A DNA stretch of 64,000 nt from Fagopyrum homotropicum (GCA_033239125.1 BSWB01000005.1:19521447-19585446); one strand, 5' to 3'. Positions 23,122 to 34,992 are shown, counted from the first letter of the stretch. A program made the numbers and translations. The notes: generated by a model not told the origin, from the letters alone.

Positions 23122-24930
23122 TCAGGGCCTAACACAAATCTTGTCCAGCTGAAGTTTTTCCTGCCAAGATCAACGGAACAGAGGAAAGTTCAAAGATGAT
23201 ACGTTTTCGACAAGTACGTTTCATAGTGATATCTGAGATGTTTTTACCTCATCACCTTCATCAACATAGCGTAGCACGAAGATGCAGCGGCATCCTTTTA
23301 TATCATGCAGTCTTCTTTGTATTTCCACCACATGAGCATCAACGTAGACTGCAGAATCTGATCTCTCCTGCAGAAGATCACCCATAAAATGTAAATTCAA
23401 CAATGAAAATAAAAGAGATTACGTATACAGAAGGCGTAATGCGAAGAAGAGGAGAACAACACCTTGAAACATAAGACAAGGTCGCCAACCTTGACTCTAT
23501 GGCATTCGGAAGGCTCTAAAGGGATTGAACGATCTCGAATCGCATCCTTCACATTCACCCACTCGTCATGTGCGTTACTGAAACCCACGAATCTTACCCG
23601 GGCTTCCTGCATTATGTTTGACAGCCAGTTTAACTAAACTTACAAAACTGAATATTTTCCTAGGATTAAGAGAATACTTACAAGTTCTCCAGTGGCAAGG
23701 ACTCTGTAGTTTAGCATTGAAGCAACATCATACCTCCAATTACAAACAAAATGTTAGCCAGATTCCTATATATTACAATATAAACGCGCAAAAGAAGCGG
23801 CGCTCACCATGCATTGTCTTTCGAAGACTTAGCTTCGTAAACCAAACCGTTGATTTCTGAAGCCCTTGAAGCTGTATCAGTTAAACACCAGGATATAACA
23901 TTATTAAGTAGGAACATTTTCATTGATGAGACATTATTAAGCTGTATCAGTTAAATACCTCTAACTTGTATTGAGCTTTCACTTTTCCTTGATTCCAATG
24001 CCTTGGAAGGAGAAACGAAGCCGGCTGAGCCAGACGGCGTAGAACTAGTCTTGACAGATGGTTCATTTTTCTTCTCCTCGAACCAATTTTGCACCTGATG
24101 CACAAACAAGGAGATCATTTATATGACAAATGGAAACCGAAACGAAAAGAATAAAACTGAAAAACCCTCACCTGTTCCCATTTAACAGCAGCTTGTCCAG
24201 TACGAGCCGTGGAGGAACTGTCAAACCATTTCACAATTCAGACCTCTTAAATCACCAAATTGATATGCAATTTTGGGTTTCGGCTTGTCATTCAATTTTA
24301 CCGCATATTTTTGCAAATGTATAACATTTACCTAAAGCTTGTAGCAAGATCTTCACAAAACTCCTGAGTAAGGCATTCATCTTTAACCTCTCTGAATAAA
24401 TTTTCCATTTCCTCAACCTACAAAAGTTCAGCAAATTTTATGATGCAGGATAAGCAAAGTGATATCAAGCCCTCAATGCAATAATATCAAACATAGTCAA
24501 ACAAGGGCAATTTGTTGCTGCAGCTTTTCATTACAAGCAAATGATATCATCAGTAAGTAGCAGTTACCCATTTGTTAGACATGCAACTACATAAGGACAA
24601 CTATCAAACATAGATTCTTTAATAGAAGCCTCATCATTGCAATTTAAGCAAAAAAAACATCTGATCAATGATCATCACACAGTTTTGAGCAGCCACATTT
24701 CATGAAAACAGAAAACTTCTGTAAAATCATATGTTAGGAGATGAAATTATCATCAAGAGATTCAAGTAACTTCATAATCAGCCAAGATTAGAGTGTTACT
24801 GAGCTGTTAGGATCACTGGTCAGTTAGATTTTAGCCAGAGAGACATGCAAATGGAAAGAGAGGAATTGAGTATGATGACCTCAGATTGTGTGAAAATAGG
24901 GATCGATTGATGCAAGGAAAGCGATTCCAT
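23122..24930 (-). CDS. SHH1: SAWADEE homeodomain homolog (SHH1/SHH2-type), intact, nine exons
   Basis: Joining nine exons gives an uninterrupted 245-codon frame. Exons: 24880-24930, 24332-24417, 24172-24217, 23959-24094, 23808-23871, 23682-23733, 23463-23606, 23248-23367, 23122-23160; every intron has GT and AG ends. Residues ~12-68 form a divergent homeodomain (EVEEMENLFREV; WEQVQNWFEEKK). Residues ~118-243 form the SAWADEE domain: AWYDVASML, ARVRFVGFSNAHDEWVNVK, ECHRVKVGDLVLCF, GCRC. C180, H181, C191, C219 and C221 are candidate zinc ligands. In Arabidopsis SHH1 reads H3K9me/unmethylated H3K4 and recruits RNA polymerase IV for RNA-directed DNA methylation (established knowledge). The length is near Arabidopsis SHH1 (258 aa, from memory), but the choice between SHH1 and SHH2 is not certain. 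The first intron (462 bp) is the longest. Confidence 0.93.
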
Positions 24931-25329
24931 ATCCAGTGATCGTCAATTGAGTGTGAGCTGAAGGATTTGATCTTTGTGGTTTTTGATCTTCAGATTTTAG
25001 GTTACTGTAGATTCATACAGGAGGCAGAATCTCAGAAAAATCACGCTACACTGTTACTTAAAGTATAATTATGTGAAAGGCAAAGTGGAAGAATATTGCA
25101 GCAGAGACACATACACCGATGGAGGGGAATTTGCCCCCTCTTCATACATAATGTATAGTATTTGGTAAAAATATAATATAAATGTTAGATAGTCTATATG
25201 TTTTTGTAAGTGATATAAGTAATATCTAAGAGGTAGCCATTATAACTTTGTGTGTGTCGTCTTTCTTGTTTGTTGATTAAGTTCTTTTTCAGTACATTTA
25301 CACGATAAACTAGTATAAGAGTTTCAAGT
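24931..25329. promoter_or_regulatory. Probable SHH promoter and 5' UTR region
   Basis: This stretch lies between the SHH start codon (24930, minus strand) and the decayed Copia. On the minus strand ACTATACATTATG at about 25145-25158 could be a TATA box, giving a 5' leader of roughly 190 nt; this is inference. The right part may already belong to the Copia (leader or LTR), so the host promoter could be only about 200-400 bp from the element. Confidence 0.3.
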
Positions 25330-28300
25330 TCTTTTTTTTTTTTTGTAAAATGGGAGCAATATGCCTTCTTTCAATACGAAGATCCACAAGTTCACAAGGG
25401 AGAATAGTTTCAGTATGTGGGAGATCAAGATGCAAGCGTTGATGAAACACCATGGCTTATTGGGGCCATTGTCAAGGAAGGAATCCGATAAGGAAAAGAG
25501 CGATGTTGCTGAGATGACCACTCAGGAGGATAAGAAGCATTCGATCATCATGTTGTGTCTCACAAATGATGTCGTATGCGAGGTTTCAGATCAGGATACC
25601 ACAACCAAATTGTAGTTAAAGTTGGAGAGTCTCGGCATGACAAAGTCTTTCACCAACAAGTTGCTTCTACAACAACATTGTCCAACATGCGAATGCAGGA
25701 TGGTACGCAACTTCGTGAGCACTTAGATCACTTGAACACAATTACCTTGGAAGACATCACCAACAAGTTGATGTTAAGATTGAGGATGAGGATGTTGCGT
25801 TGATTTTGTTGGTATCTTTGCCTTCATCATATGAGAACTTTATTCAGTCATTTGTTGTTGAAAAATATACTATTACTCTGGAAGACGTCACATTATCCCT
25901 TCATAGAAGAGAACTACCCCACAAGGTGAATGAAAGTGGTGTAAGTAAGGATAATCAAGCATTTGGTTTATTTACAAATAGAGGCAAGGGACAAGAAAAA
26001 TCACGGAAGAAGAAGACAAGAAGTCATCTTCTTCAAAAGGTCCTAAGCCTAATGATGTCTATAACAATTGTAAGGAGAATGGGCATTGGAAGAACAAATG
26101 TTCTAAGAAGAAGAAACCGCATGATTTTGGTTATGCAGTTATTGTAGAAGATGAGAATATAACTTTGGGTGTTGGTGGAGTACACTTATCGGGCTAATGC
26201 ATGTGTTCTTGATTCCGGAGCTTCCTATCACATAAGTTCTAACATAGAGTGGTTCGAAACTTATAACCAGGTAGGCGGTGACATTATTTCCATGACCAAC
26301 AATTATGTTTGCAAGGTGGTTTGAATTCTCGATTAAAATCATGACACATGAATGTAGATTTTGTACATTGAACGAGGGCATACATGTTCCCCTTATTACT
26401 AAGAACTTGATATCCCTAAGTATGCTGAATAGTAAGGGTTTTGATTCAAAGGTGAAGGTGGAGTTATGAACCTCTATAAGGGCTCTGATATTATTCGAAA
26501 AGGTGTCAAGAGGGGCACTTTATATTTCCTGCAAGACTATACTATTTCTAGGTCTGTTTTTGTTGCATCTTAAGATGTTCACAAGGATGATATGACTAAG
26601 TTATGGCATATGAGACTTGGTCATATAGGTGAAAACTGGATGCAAAAAACAAAAAATGAAGAACTTCTTGGTGGTCACAAGCTCATGAGCCTTGAATTCT
26701 ATGAGCATTGTGTCCTTGGAAAGCTACACCATAGCAAATTTCCAAATGGTATTCATAAGAAAAAAAAGGCACACTTGAATACATCCATTCGGATTGTTGG
26801 GGTCTCGCTAACGTTGAGTCTCTAGGAGGTAAGAGGTATATCTTGAGTGTCATTGATGATTATTCAAGAATGGCTTGTTTGTTTGTCAAGAAACACAAAT
26901 GATAAGCTTTCAAGAACTTCAAGGCATGAAAAACCTCAATGGATAATCAAACAGGGAAGAAGATCAATGAGAAAATAGTTATTTGAGTAGAAGTGTCGTC
27001 TTTGATGATATTTATGTGCTTAACTCGTCAATGAAGCCAGTGAAATCAAGGGAGAGTAGTAGTGTTGATAAATAGGTGGAGATCTAGTTTCCTCCTCAAG
27101 AAGAAGAGAAATTTTCACATGCAGAAGTTGAGCTACCCAAATCGGCAGCATCGGAAAATCAACCATCAGAAATTATCCACCAGAGCTTAGTTGAGGGACG
27201 CCTAAGAAGAGTTGGAGTAAGACCTCTACAAAGGTGAGGTTTTAAGGATATGGTTAGTTATGCTCTACATGTTGAAGAATAGATGAGTACTCATGAACCA
27301 TCTACCTATAGGTAAGTTGTATCTAGGACTGAAGCTACATAGTGGTTTGGAAACTTGGGAGATGAGATGGAGTCACTTCATAAGAATCGGAATTGAGAGT
27401 TAATCATACTGCATAGAAAGAGAAATGTTATTACTTGCAAATGAGTTTTCAAGAAGAAGGAAGGGATGTCTCCTATTGAAGGGGTCAAGTATAAGGCTCG
27501 AGTTGTTTCAAGAGGTTTTCATTATAGAAAGGGAGTGTATTACAATGAAATTTTCTCGCCGGTGATCGGGCATACCTCCATCAAAGTATGACTAGCAATA
27601 GTGGCACATTAGGATCAAGAGCTCGAACAACATGATGTAAAGACAACTTTCTTACAAGGAGAGTTATAAGAAGAAATATACATGACTCAACCGGATGATT
27701 TCCAAGTTTTAGGGAAAGAAAACTATGTTTGCAAGTTGAATAATTCTTTATATGGACCTAAACGGTCTCCGAGATAGTGATGCAAGAGAATCACAACTAT
27801 ATGAGATAGATTGTTTACTACATGAACGCTTATGATCGTTGTGTGTACTAAAACAAGCTGAAGGATAATTCTCTCATCTATTTGGTCATGTATATAGGTG
27901 ATATGCTAATAACTGCAAATATCAAGTATGATAAACAAAAGCTGAAGAGTCTCCTAAGTGTTGAGTTTGAGATGAAGGATCTGAGAGCAACTCAAAAAAT
28001 TCTGGAATGGAGATTCTTAGAGATAGGGGGTACGTCATAAGAATCTTTTCTTATCACAGAAATGTCACATTAAAAATTGTTATCAAGGTTCGGAATTGAC
28101 AAACCTATTGATACACCGAACACCTAGTGCTTCTAACATCTATCTTACCACTATGTTTTCACCTCAGTCGGATGGGGAGAAGGAGTAAATGTTGTGAGTG
28201 CCTTATCCTAGTGCCGTAAGGATTTTGATGTATGTTATGGTCTACACAAGAACAAACTTCACACAAGCTTTTAGTGTCGTGAGCAAGTTCATGAGGCAAC

Positions 28301-28870
28301 GAGGAAAAGAACAATGACAAGTTGTGAGAAAGGATATTTTGGTACCTTAGAAGTACATCTGGCATTGGGCTCCTTATTGGGAATAATACAAAGTGTTTGC
28401 TCCAAGGTACTTTGATTCTGATTATGTAGGAGAAGTTGATACTAGAAGATCTATGACTAGTTATGTTTTCACTATTGAGGGTTCTGTGGTGAGTTGGAAT
28501 GCAACCTTACAACCCACGGTTACTTTGTCTACCACAGAGGAAGAATTCATGGTGTTGACAGAAGAAACTAAAGAGGGATTTTGGATAAAAGGATTGGTTA
28601 ACGATCTAGGTATACATCTTAAAGAGGCTATTGTATATTGTGATAGGCTTAGTGTGATATGTTTGGCCAAGGATCAGGTTCATCATTAGAGGACTAAGCA
28701 TATTGACATTGGGTATCATTTCTTGAGAGGTGATAAAAGGATTAGGGTGAAGAAAGAAGATAATTTTAATAATCCTAATGATATATGTTCACCAAGCCGG
28801 TACCTCACAACAAGTTCCAACATTGTTTGGACTTGCTAAATGTCAGAAGTTGTTGAGTGTCTAAGATCAC
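25330..28870 (+). mobile_element. Decayed TNT1-like Copia element, internal region
   Basis: Pieces of a full Copia polyprotein follow one another on the plus strand in broken frames. Gag starts at 25361 (KFTRENSFSMWEIKMQALMK), with a zinc-knuckle remnant near 26070-26105. The protease is at about 26200 (CVLDSGASYHI). The pre-integrase segment is at 26592 (LWHMRLGHIGENWM). The start of integrase is near 26840 (SVIDDYSRMACLFVKK), after which most of integrase is missing. The reverse transcriptase spans about 27340-28000 and RNase H 28380-28690 (YVFTIEGSVVSWNATLQPT; LSTTEEEFMVLTEETKE). The catalytic YVDD has become YIGD near 27890. No convincing primer site or LTR pair was found. Confidence 0.85.
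25361..26147 (+). pseudogene. Copia Gag (TNT1-like), frameshifted
   Basis: Three overlapping frames (25361-25615, 25576-25803, 25800-26147) together cover a UBN2/DUF4219-type Gag: start MPSFNTKIHKF, a LEDVTLSLHRREL block near 25880, then a lysine-rich tail and a degenerate CCHC knuckle (NNCKENGHWKNKC in another frame). At least three frame changes and one in-frame stop (25613-25615) disable it. Confidence 0.8.
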
Positions 28871-30444
28871 ATTTGGATATGGAGAGGAGTTAATCTAGGT
28901 CTTCACTAATCTTAGTGTTCAAATTTGTTCTAGGTTAGCTTAGTCGAGTACATTTAGACCATTGAATGAACAATACAAGAACATTGAACAAATAATAACT
29001 CCATTTTCAACCACAAATTCACCGAACACAGTCTAGATTAACAAAATAGGATTTTTTGTTGAAGTCTAGATCTACAAAAATAGGTTCTCTTACTTGGAGA
29101 AGATGAACCCAACAACAAAGCGGGGGAAACAATGAAGAAGATGTCCAAACCACTAAAACGTTCAAATCGCACCGCAAAGAAGAGAAAATTTTTTGTTAAG
29201 GTTTTGCTCTAGAGGAAGAGAAAAGAAGAAAAGAGAGAAGGGAATATAAAATATCGAATGACGCCGAGTTTTAAGATATTTCAAATAAGGAATAGATTGA
29301 TTTATGAGCATATTAAGATATCGATTGGTACACATATACTAATATATCAAACACCATATATGAATGAAAAAGGCAAGAGTACGGTAAAAATGTCAACATA
29401 TCAACACAAATTAATAAAAAAAAATACAAGAACATCAACACACAACTTTAAGATAAAATTCAGCAAATCGACACACAAATCGACTATATAAAACATAAAA
29501 TTTGATCATACATTTCAAATTCAATAAACCCTAATCTAAACTTTCAAATTTGATGTATGTTAGCTTAGTTGAGTACAATTCGACCTATGGATGAATAATA
29601 CAAGAACACTGAATCAATAATAACTTCATTGCAACCACAAAGCAACAAACAAAGTCTAGATCTAGAAAATAGACTTTTCTTCTCAGATCTACAAATTTAG
29701 ATTTTCTTACTCGGAGAAGATGAAGCCAACAACGCAGAGACGAGAATAGAGAAGAAGATGTCCGAACCACTATGGGCAACCTCCAAATCACACCGCAAAA
29801 AAGAGAGAAGTTTTATGAAGGGTTTTCTCTAGCGAAGGTTTTCCGGAGAGAAATGGAGAAGAGTAAAGAGAGAGGGCTAATATAAATATCGAATGCCCCT
29901 GATATTTTAAAATCTATCAAAAAGGAAAATTAATAATTAATTAGTATATTAGAATATTGTTGATAAACATTTACTAATATATCAAACACCGTATATGAAT
30001 TTTATTTGAAGTCAAAAGTTGTATATGATATTCATATATAAATTCAAAACAAGTCCTATTATGAGAAAATTTTGAATGTATTTTTTTTTAAAGATTTAAA
30101 CTCAAGACCCTGGTTAATTATGAAAAGTTTCTTATCATTTAACATGAGTAAGAGTCGCAACCCACTAAAAACAAAAGTTGTATCCAATATATTTGTAAAT
30201 TATAAAAAATAGAGTTGCTTGTGTTGCTAATGCTGAAACAAAGTAATCTTATTATGAGCTAATATATGAATTGGATAACCATATTGGATCCCAATATGAA
30301 AACATTGTTTTCACATTGATTCTTAGCTAGTGTGAATACGTTATTTTCACATTAGGTCCCAATGTAAAAAAAATATTTTCACATTGTCTCACAACATAAA
30401 AATTACAATATTTTTGCATCAAAAGCCAACACACGTAAACTCAA
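28871..30444. repeat. Two diverged direct repeats of about 430 bp
   Basis: 28931-29362 and 29562-30003 are similar throughout. Both contain TTAGCTTAGT-GAGTACA near the start, CAATACAAGAACA, a CTACAAA-TAG block, GGAGAAGATGAA-CCAACAA, a stretch rich in AAGAGAGAA and, near the end, CTAATATATCAAACACC. They follow the end of the decayed Copia and could be remains of its LTRs or an unrelated tandem duplication; no target duplication was found. 30004-30444 holds nothing I can name. Confidence 0.55.
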
Positions 30445-31426
30445 TAGTGTCATTTTGAAACAAACATAAAAACGTCATAACAAGTGCACGATAATGTAGC
30501 ACATGATAATATCAAGGTTGTATTCACAAAAATTTGAGTACAGTTCACCAGTTTTCAATCAAATGATTCTAGGATTAAAAAAGGTTACAAGGAGGTGATC
30601 AATTGTTCAAAAAACAGGGCAATAAGGTATCAAATGGTAAATCTCTAAGATATGATGCAAATGATAGAAAGAAACTAGACTTAGGGGAATTCTCACAAAC
30701 CAATGCTCACTAAATCATTCAAGTGCTCAATTCAATAAAAAAAAAAGGGAAGCATTCATGTAAGGCGTTATCATCAAAGAATCATAATCCTCTTGTAAAG
30801 CTCATATGATAACTTGAATAAAGAATACCATTGCATGCCACAATATAAACAAATCAAGTCTAAGTACAAACAAGAACATATATAACTACATAAGGAATCA
30901 CAATGGTCATGCTATTTGTCAAACATCACTAAGCAAGTCTCATTTTAGATGAATACACAGAATTAGAATAAAGATAATGTGTTAGCTGATAACACGATTT
31001 ATGACGTTAGTTTAGACATTCATTTAGATAGTTTTTCCTGGTTTTTATGCATGGTTTGACATTAGTTCATGACGTTTACGCTTAATTCATGCATATTGTC
31101 AAGATAGGCGTCTACACGGACTTTTGTCGGTTTTGTAGGTGTTTTAGGAAGCTTATGGACTTAATCGACACATTCGAGGATCATTCCTCGTGATGGCACA
31201 CTTCCGGACTCGTTAAGGAGCAAGCTAGGAGCAAGGGAGAACACATAGGACCTAGTTGGTGCATGCCTTGCACCAACTCATGGCTTGAGGATCCAAAGAG
31301 AGTCTCTGGAGCAAAACCACGGCCCAGAGGCCAGAACCACGCCCGTGGTTTTGGCCGTGGTTTCTGTCTGGACCACCTTAACACGTGTCCCACGATCTTT
31401 TTGGCCGACTCTTGCTCTTGGTGGGG

Positions 31427-31434
31427 TATTTAAG
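31427..31434 (+). promoter_or_regulatory. TATA box of the solo LTR
   Basis: GGGGTATTTAAGTGATC, matched by GTGGGTATTTAAAGGAT at 61216-61231 in the related LTR. It sits about 67 bp after the last upstream GGCCGTGG half-site. Confidence 0.55.
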
Positions 31435-32004
31435 TGATCTTTGCAGACTGTGATAGGGGAGATGGAGATTCTCTCTTCCTTCTTTTTTACCTATCTTCTT
31501 CTCCAAAACACTTCTCCATTGTAGCCTCTCTTCCAAGCACCCATTGTGGGTATTCTTGGAAGAGATTAGTGTATATTTTCATTTTAAAGTGAGATTAGAG
31601 TGGTTTTGAGTGAGGTTTCCATTGTTGACAACTTGGAACAGTTCTTCATTATCTAACCATGATTTGTAAGCATGCTCTATTTGTAAAGTTTGATCTTGAA
31701 ATGTATGTTGTTGGCTGAATAATTGTGATTCTAGGGTGAAGGAATGATGTTTATGCTTTGGACTATGATTGTATGGGCTTCCATGTTAGCTTAGGATCGA
31801 TTTGTGTTCGAAACCCCAACTCAGTGTAGAATCACGACCTGTTCTTCATGATTCCACGGCTGTGGTTTTCATGATCCACCCGTAATTTTCTCTGTTGTGC
31901 TTGTATTAATGAATCTGGATGTTTGGGTGTAGATGTGTTGAAATCCTAGTGTTTGTTGAGCCTAATCTAGCTTAGGGTGACCTATTGTTAGCAACCTATT
32001 TGAG

Positions 32005-32275
32005 GAATGAGACTTACCCGGTAATTTCCTCTCTTAGATACGTAAGATGATGAACTCTAGGTAGTAGTGAGCCAAAAAAGCCGCTATTGGATTGAGTGTG
32101 CTAGGATCGTTGCCTAAGACTTACCTTTTCCGAGACTTACCCGGTAAGGAGGGGTTTGACCCTTAGGTAGTGGCCGGTTTGTGTAGAATTCCCGTCCTTA
32201 GGTTCCTTGAGACTTACCCGGTAATAGGACCTTAGGTGCGAGACTAGTGGAGCATGAGACTTACCCGGTAATTGC
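32005..32275 (+). repeat. Dispersed 16-bp repeat in the solo LTR
   Basis: GAGACTTACCCGGTAA appears at about 32007, 32132, 32208 and 32256, spaced by 45-125 bp, each time before a short TC/CC-rich word. The related LTR at 60783-62427 has the same block at about 61853, 61930 and 61975 with small changes. The copies lie in the untranslated leader part of the LTR. Confidence 0.75.
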
Positions 32276-32818
32276 TCCTATTAGAGAAACACCCAACTCC
32301 GAACAACCACAACCTTCCTTTGATCTTTAGAAGCATGAGTCCATTGTCATAATCGGAATTTCGAATCCCTAGAATCCACTTTCTTACCTCTTATCTCCTA
32401 TCTTTGTGTTTGTGTGTTTGTATTGCTTATTTGTGTTGATATATTTGTGATCCTTGTTTGATTACCCAAACCCATCCAAAAATATTGTGTTTTGCACTTT
32501 CTTTATTTCTCATCTCATCTTAGTTAGATTTACACTATCCTTGATCACTGAATGACTTGATTTCACCTCAGTCCTTGTGTTCGACCTCGGAATACTTTCC
32601 TTTCTACAAAACGACCCGTACACTGCGAGTTTTGCTAGATAGTTTAGGATTTTAGTTCGAGTTTATAAATGTAAAGCTTTTTGTGCTACCTTTCTAGCGT
32701 AACATTAGCCCTTAATTCACTCCAATTAAACATCATAGGAGTTCAAACAATGCATGCTCAACTTTATATCTTCTTTATAGTCTCAATTAGAAAGATTAAT
32801 CTAGCAAATAAACACTCA

Positions 32819-33110
32819 GGGCCCGTTTGGTTTTAACTCTGGAATCGGAAACGGAATGGAAACGAATCTAGTCCATACGTATGCCCTTGTTCATGAAAGT
32901 TTTTGGAATCATTCTTTGTGGTTTGAAGTAATTGAAGTAGAGTTTGATTACTTTTGATACCCTATAGGGTAACAAAATGTGGGAAAGCAAGTGTACTTTG
33001 CACTAAACCAGAAGGAATGATTCCATAAAATTTCATGAATAAGGATATGCATATGCACTAAATTGGTTTCCATTCCGTTTCCGTTACTAGAGTTGGAACC
33101 AAACGGGCCC
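32819..33110. mobile_element. PIF/Harbinger-like MITE, 292 bp
   Basis: Long terminal inverted repeats: GGGCCCGTTTGGTTTTAACTC at the left (first 20 bases shared with the right end apart from two changes) and its complement at the right, GAGTTGGAACCAAACGGGCCC. The inner part also pairs (GGAAACGGAATGGAAACG with CCATTCCGTTTCCG). It is flanked by a 3-bp duplication TCA (32816-32818, 33111-33113). No coding capacity. The ends match the larger element at 52038-53252. Confidence 0.88.
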
Positions 33111-34238
33111 TCAATCATGGAAGAATTTAATGCTTCAGCAAATTAAATCTAAATTAGAACACCTAAACCACCAACAAGTGAGATATATACAACATGAACA
33201 TATATATATACCTAGAATTCAAAAATACCAATGAGTAACTTAAACATGCTTCAAATTCTCTTCAGATCATGAATTAGCGCATAAACTAACCAGAAAAGCA
33301 CGATTTGACATTTCACCCCAAACTTAGATGAAGATTAGCTATTCATGACTAAATCAAAATCAACAATCAACATATACATAATAGATAATAGAGAGAAATT
33401 AACAAATAATGCTAGAAGAATCTCAACAAAAATGAAATTACCTAGTGAAAATTATCCTGAAATTACTTGACGAATGAAGAACTTGGGAAGAAAGCTAAAA
33501 AACTCTCTAATTTAACTTAATTTGAAATGTAATTTGTGCTGAAAAATGATAGATCTTTAAATGATTAGTGTGTGATCTTAAATACGTATTATGGGAACAG
33601 TTCCCACCACTTAAAATTCAAATAGGCCAGTACACAAACGAATTTACTCTTTCAGCGTGGAAAACTCGGTGTGGGCACTAAGAACAAGTAAGCCAAGTTT
33701 CATAAACTTGAAAGATGCTTGCCTACAAAGTGGAAACTCAGTATGTGGATGGGAAAACTCGGTCTAGGTGTCTTGAACTCGGTTCTGGGCAACCCCAAAG
33801 CTCGGTCTGGGATATTTATGAGTATTCTTTGGCTTCTTATTTTTCGGTTGTTTCTTGGTTGATCCTTGAGTTTTCTAGGGCTCCATGCTAGACTCGTAAG
33901 GGAGGTGTGTTCGACCTTAGGAGACTCGAGACTTAGTGAGGACGTCCCTTTGGACCTTGAATGAAAGTTTGATGAGATCTTCTTCCAATAACTCATGGAG
34001 GAGAGGTCAAATGATGATGCTTTGGGTGCAAGCCACCAATGCTTGGCTTGGATGTTCCTTCTTGCTTGTTCTTAGGCCGATTCGTCTACAAAGACACACT
34101 TACACACACACACACATGAGAGTAGACATCTATTTGACAATTTAAGCGCAAGTCGAAGTATAAATGTCTAAACCATGCAAAACTAAGGCAAGAGAACCTA
34201 AAAACACATACAGAAAACTACATGAAAACATGCTATCA

Positions 34239-34992
34239 CTCAACGTATTCAACAATTTGACATTAAAATTTTTTCAGATTTTGTTCATTTCAACTGTTTA
34301 TTGGAAATGCAGAATACATTTTTTTTACATTTCTAATTAAAATTAAACTACAACTTTTGTTTTTAGTAGTTACAAAATTACAACCAATCAATGAAACATG
34401 CTCTTTTGTCGTGAAAATAAATACCACTCAACTATCGAACTGTGATGATCATGAATCTACATTGTTCATTGGTCAATCATATGAACAACTAGAGACAACC
34501 CCTCTTTAAAGGTGGATGATGACCAAATCCTAATCAGTCAACAACAAAGTTCTTTTGTTCTTCTTGTAGCTTACGTCCAACAATAATATTGTTATAATAA
34601 GAAAATAAATCTAGGTATACTGATATGATGGGCCAAGGACCGAGCTAGGAGCTCTTCCTGGGCTAAAGACACAAGAAGAAATAGTGACCGAGAAAAGTGG
34701 AGTTGCATCCGTGGTTTTTGAATTATATTGACTTTTGCAAGTTTTGTAGGGAATATCGTTGCAGGTGGAGTTGCAACCGTGGTTTTTGAAGAAGATTGAC
34801 TTCTACAAGAAACTAGCATGATAATTATGAAAGGGTAGATTACATCAGGTACTATCTACCGGTTGGTAGGGAATACTGTTGTAGGTGGAGTTGCAACCGT
34901 GGTTTCTAAATCAGATTGCACGACTCTGTGGCATATGCGCCTGGGTCACATTGGCATAAGGGGGGGTGATTGAGCTTCACGAGCTAGGTCTT
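34239..34992 (+). mobile_element. Copia pol scrap with a three-copy repeat
   Basis: At 34918-34992 the plus strand encodes TTLWHMRLGHIG and, one base out of frame, GVIELHELGL, the pre-integrase segment of a Copia polyprotein. It is cut at 34992 by the LTR that starts at 34993. Upstream, the phrase GTGGAGTTGCAACCGTGG recurs at 34697 (one change), 34765 and 34885, each followed by TTT and an AGATTG-like word; the second and third are preceded by GTAGGGAATA-CGTTG-AG. No other domains could be read. Confidence 0.6.

Larger units (their letters stand above)
30987..32704 (+). repeat. Solo LTR, Athila-like, with perfect TSD
   Basis: 1718 bp running from TGATAACACGATTTATGACG to CCTTTCTAGCGTAACA, flanked by TTAGC on both sides (30982-30986, 32705-32709). 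It belongs to the same family as the 5' LTR at 60783-62427, to which it aligns end to end. TATA box TATTTAAG at 31427-31434. GC palindromes lie upstream (31317, CCACGCCCGTGG at 31337-31348, GGCCGTGG at 31353-31360) and downstream (CCACGGCTGTGG at 31854-31865). A GAGACTTACCCGGTAA block repeats four times between 32005 and 32275. No internal region remains. Confidence 0.92.
30445..34238 (-). repeat. LTR (probably solo) of the TGATAGCATG group, with two nested insertions
   Basis: On the minus strand it begins TGATAGCATGTTTTCATG at 34238 and ends near 30445. Flanks CTCAA (34239-34243 and 30440-30444) would be its target duplication if the terminal CA has mutated to TA. Removing the solo LTR and the MITE leaves about 1.78 kb, close to the other LTRs of this group. 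The TATA box (TATTTAAGA) is at about 33577-33585. Upstream of it are five copies of an AACTCGGTCTGGG-like word at 33661, 33733, 33753, 33775 and 33810. The right half contains an (AC)n stretch at 34100-34118. Confidence 0.55.
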
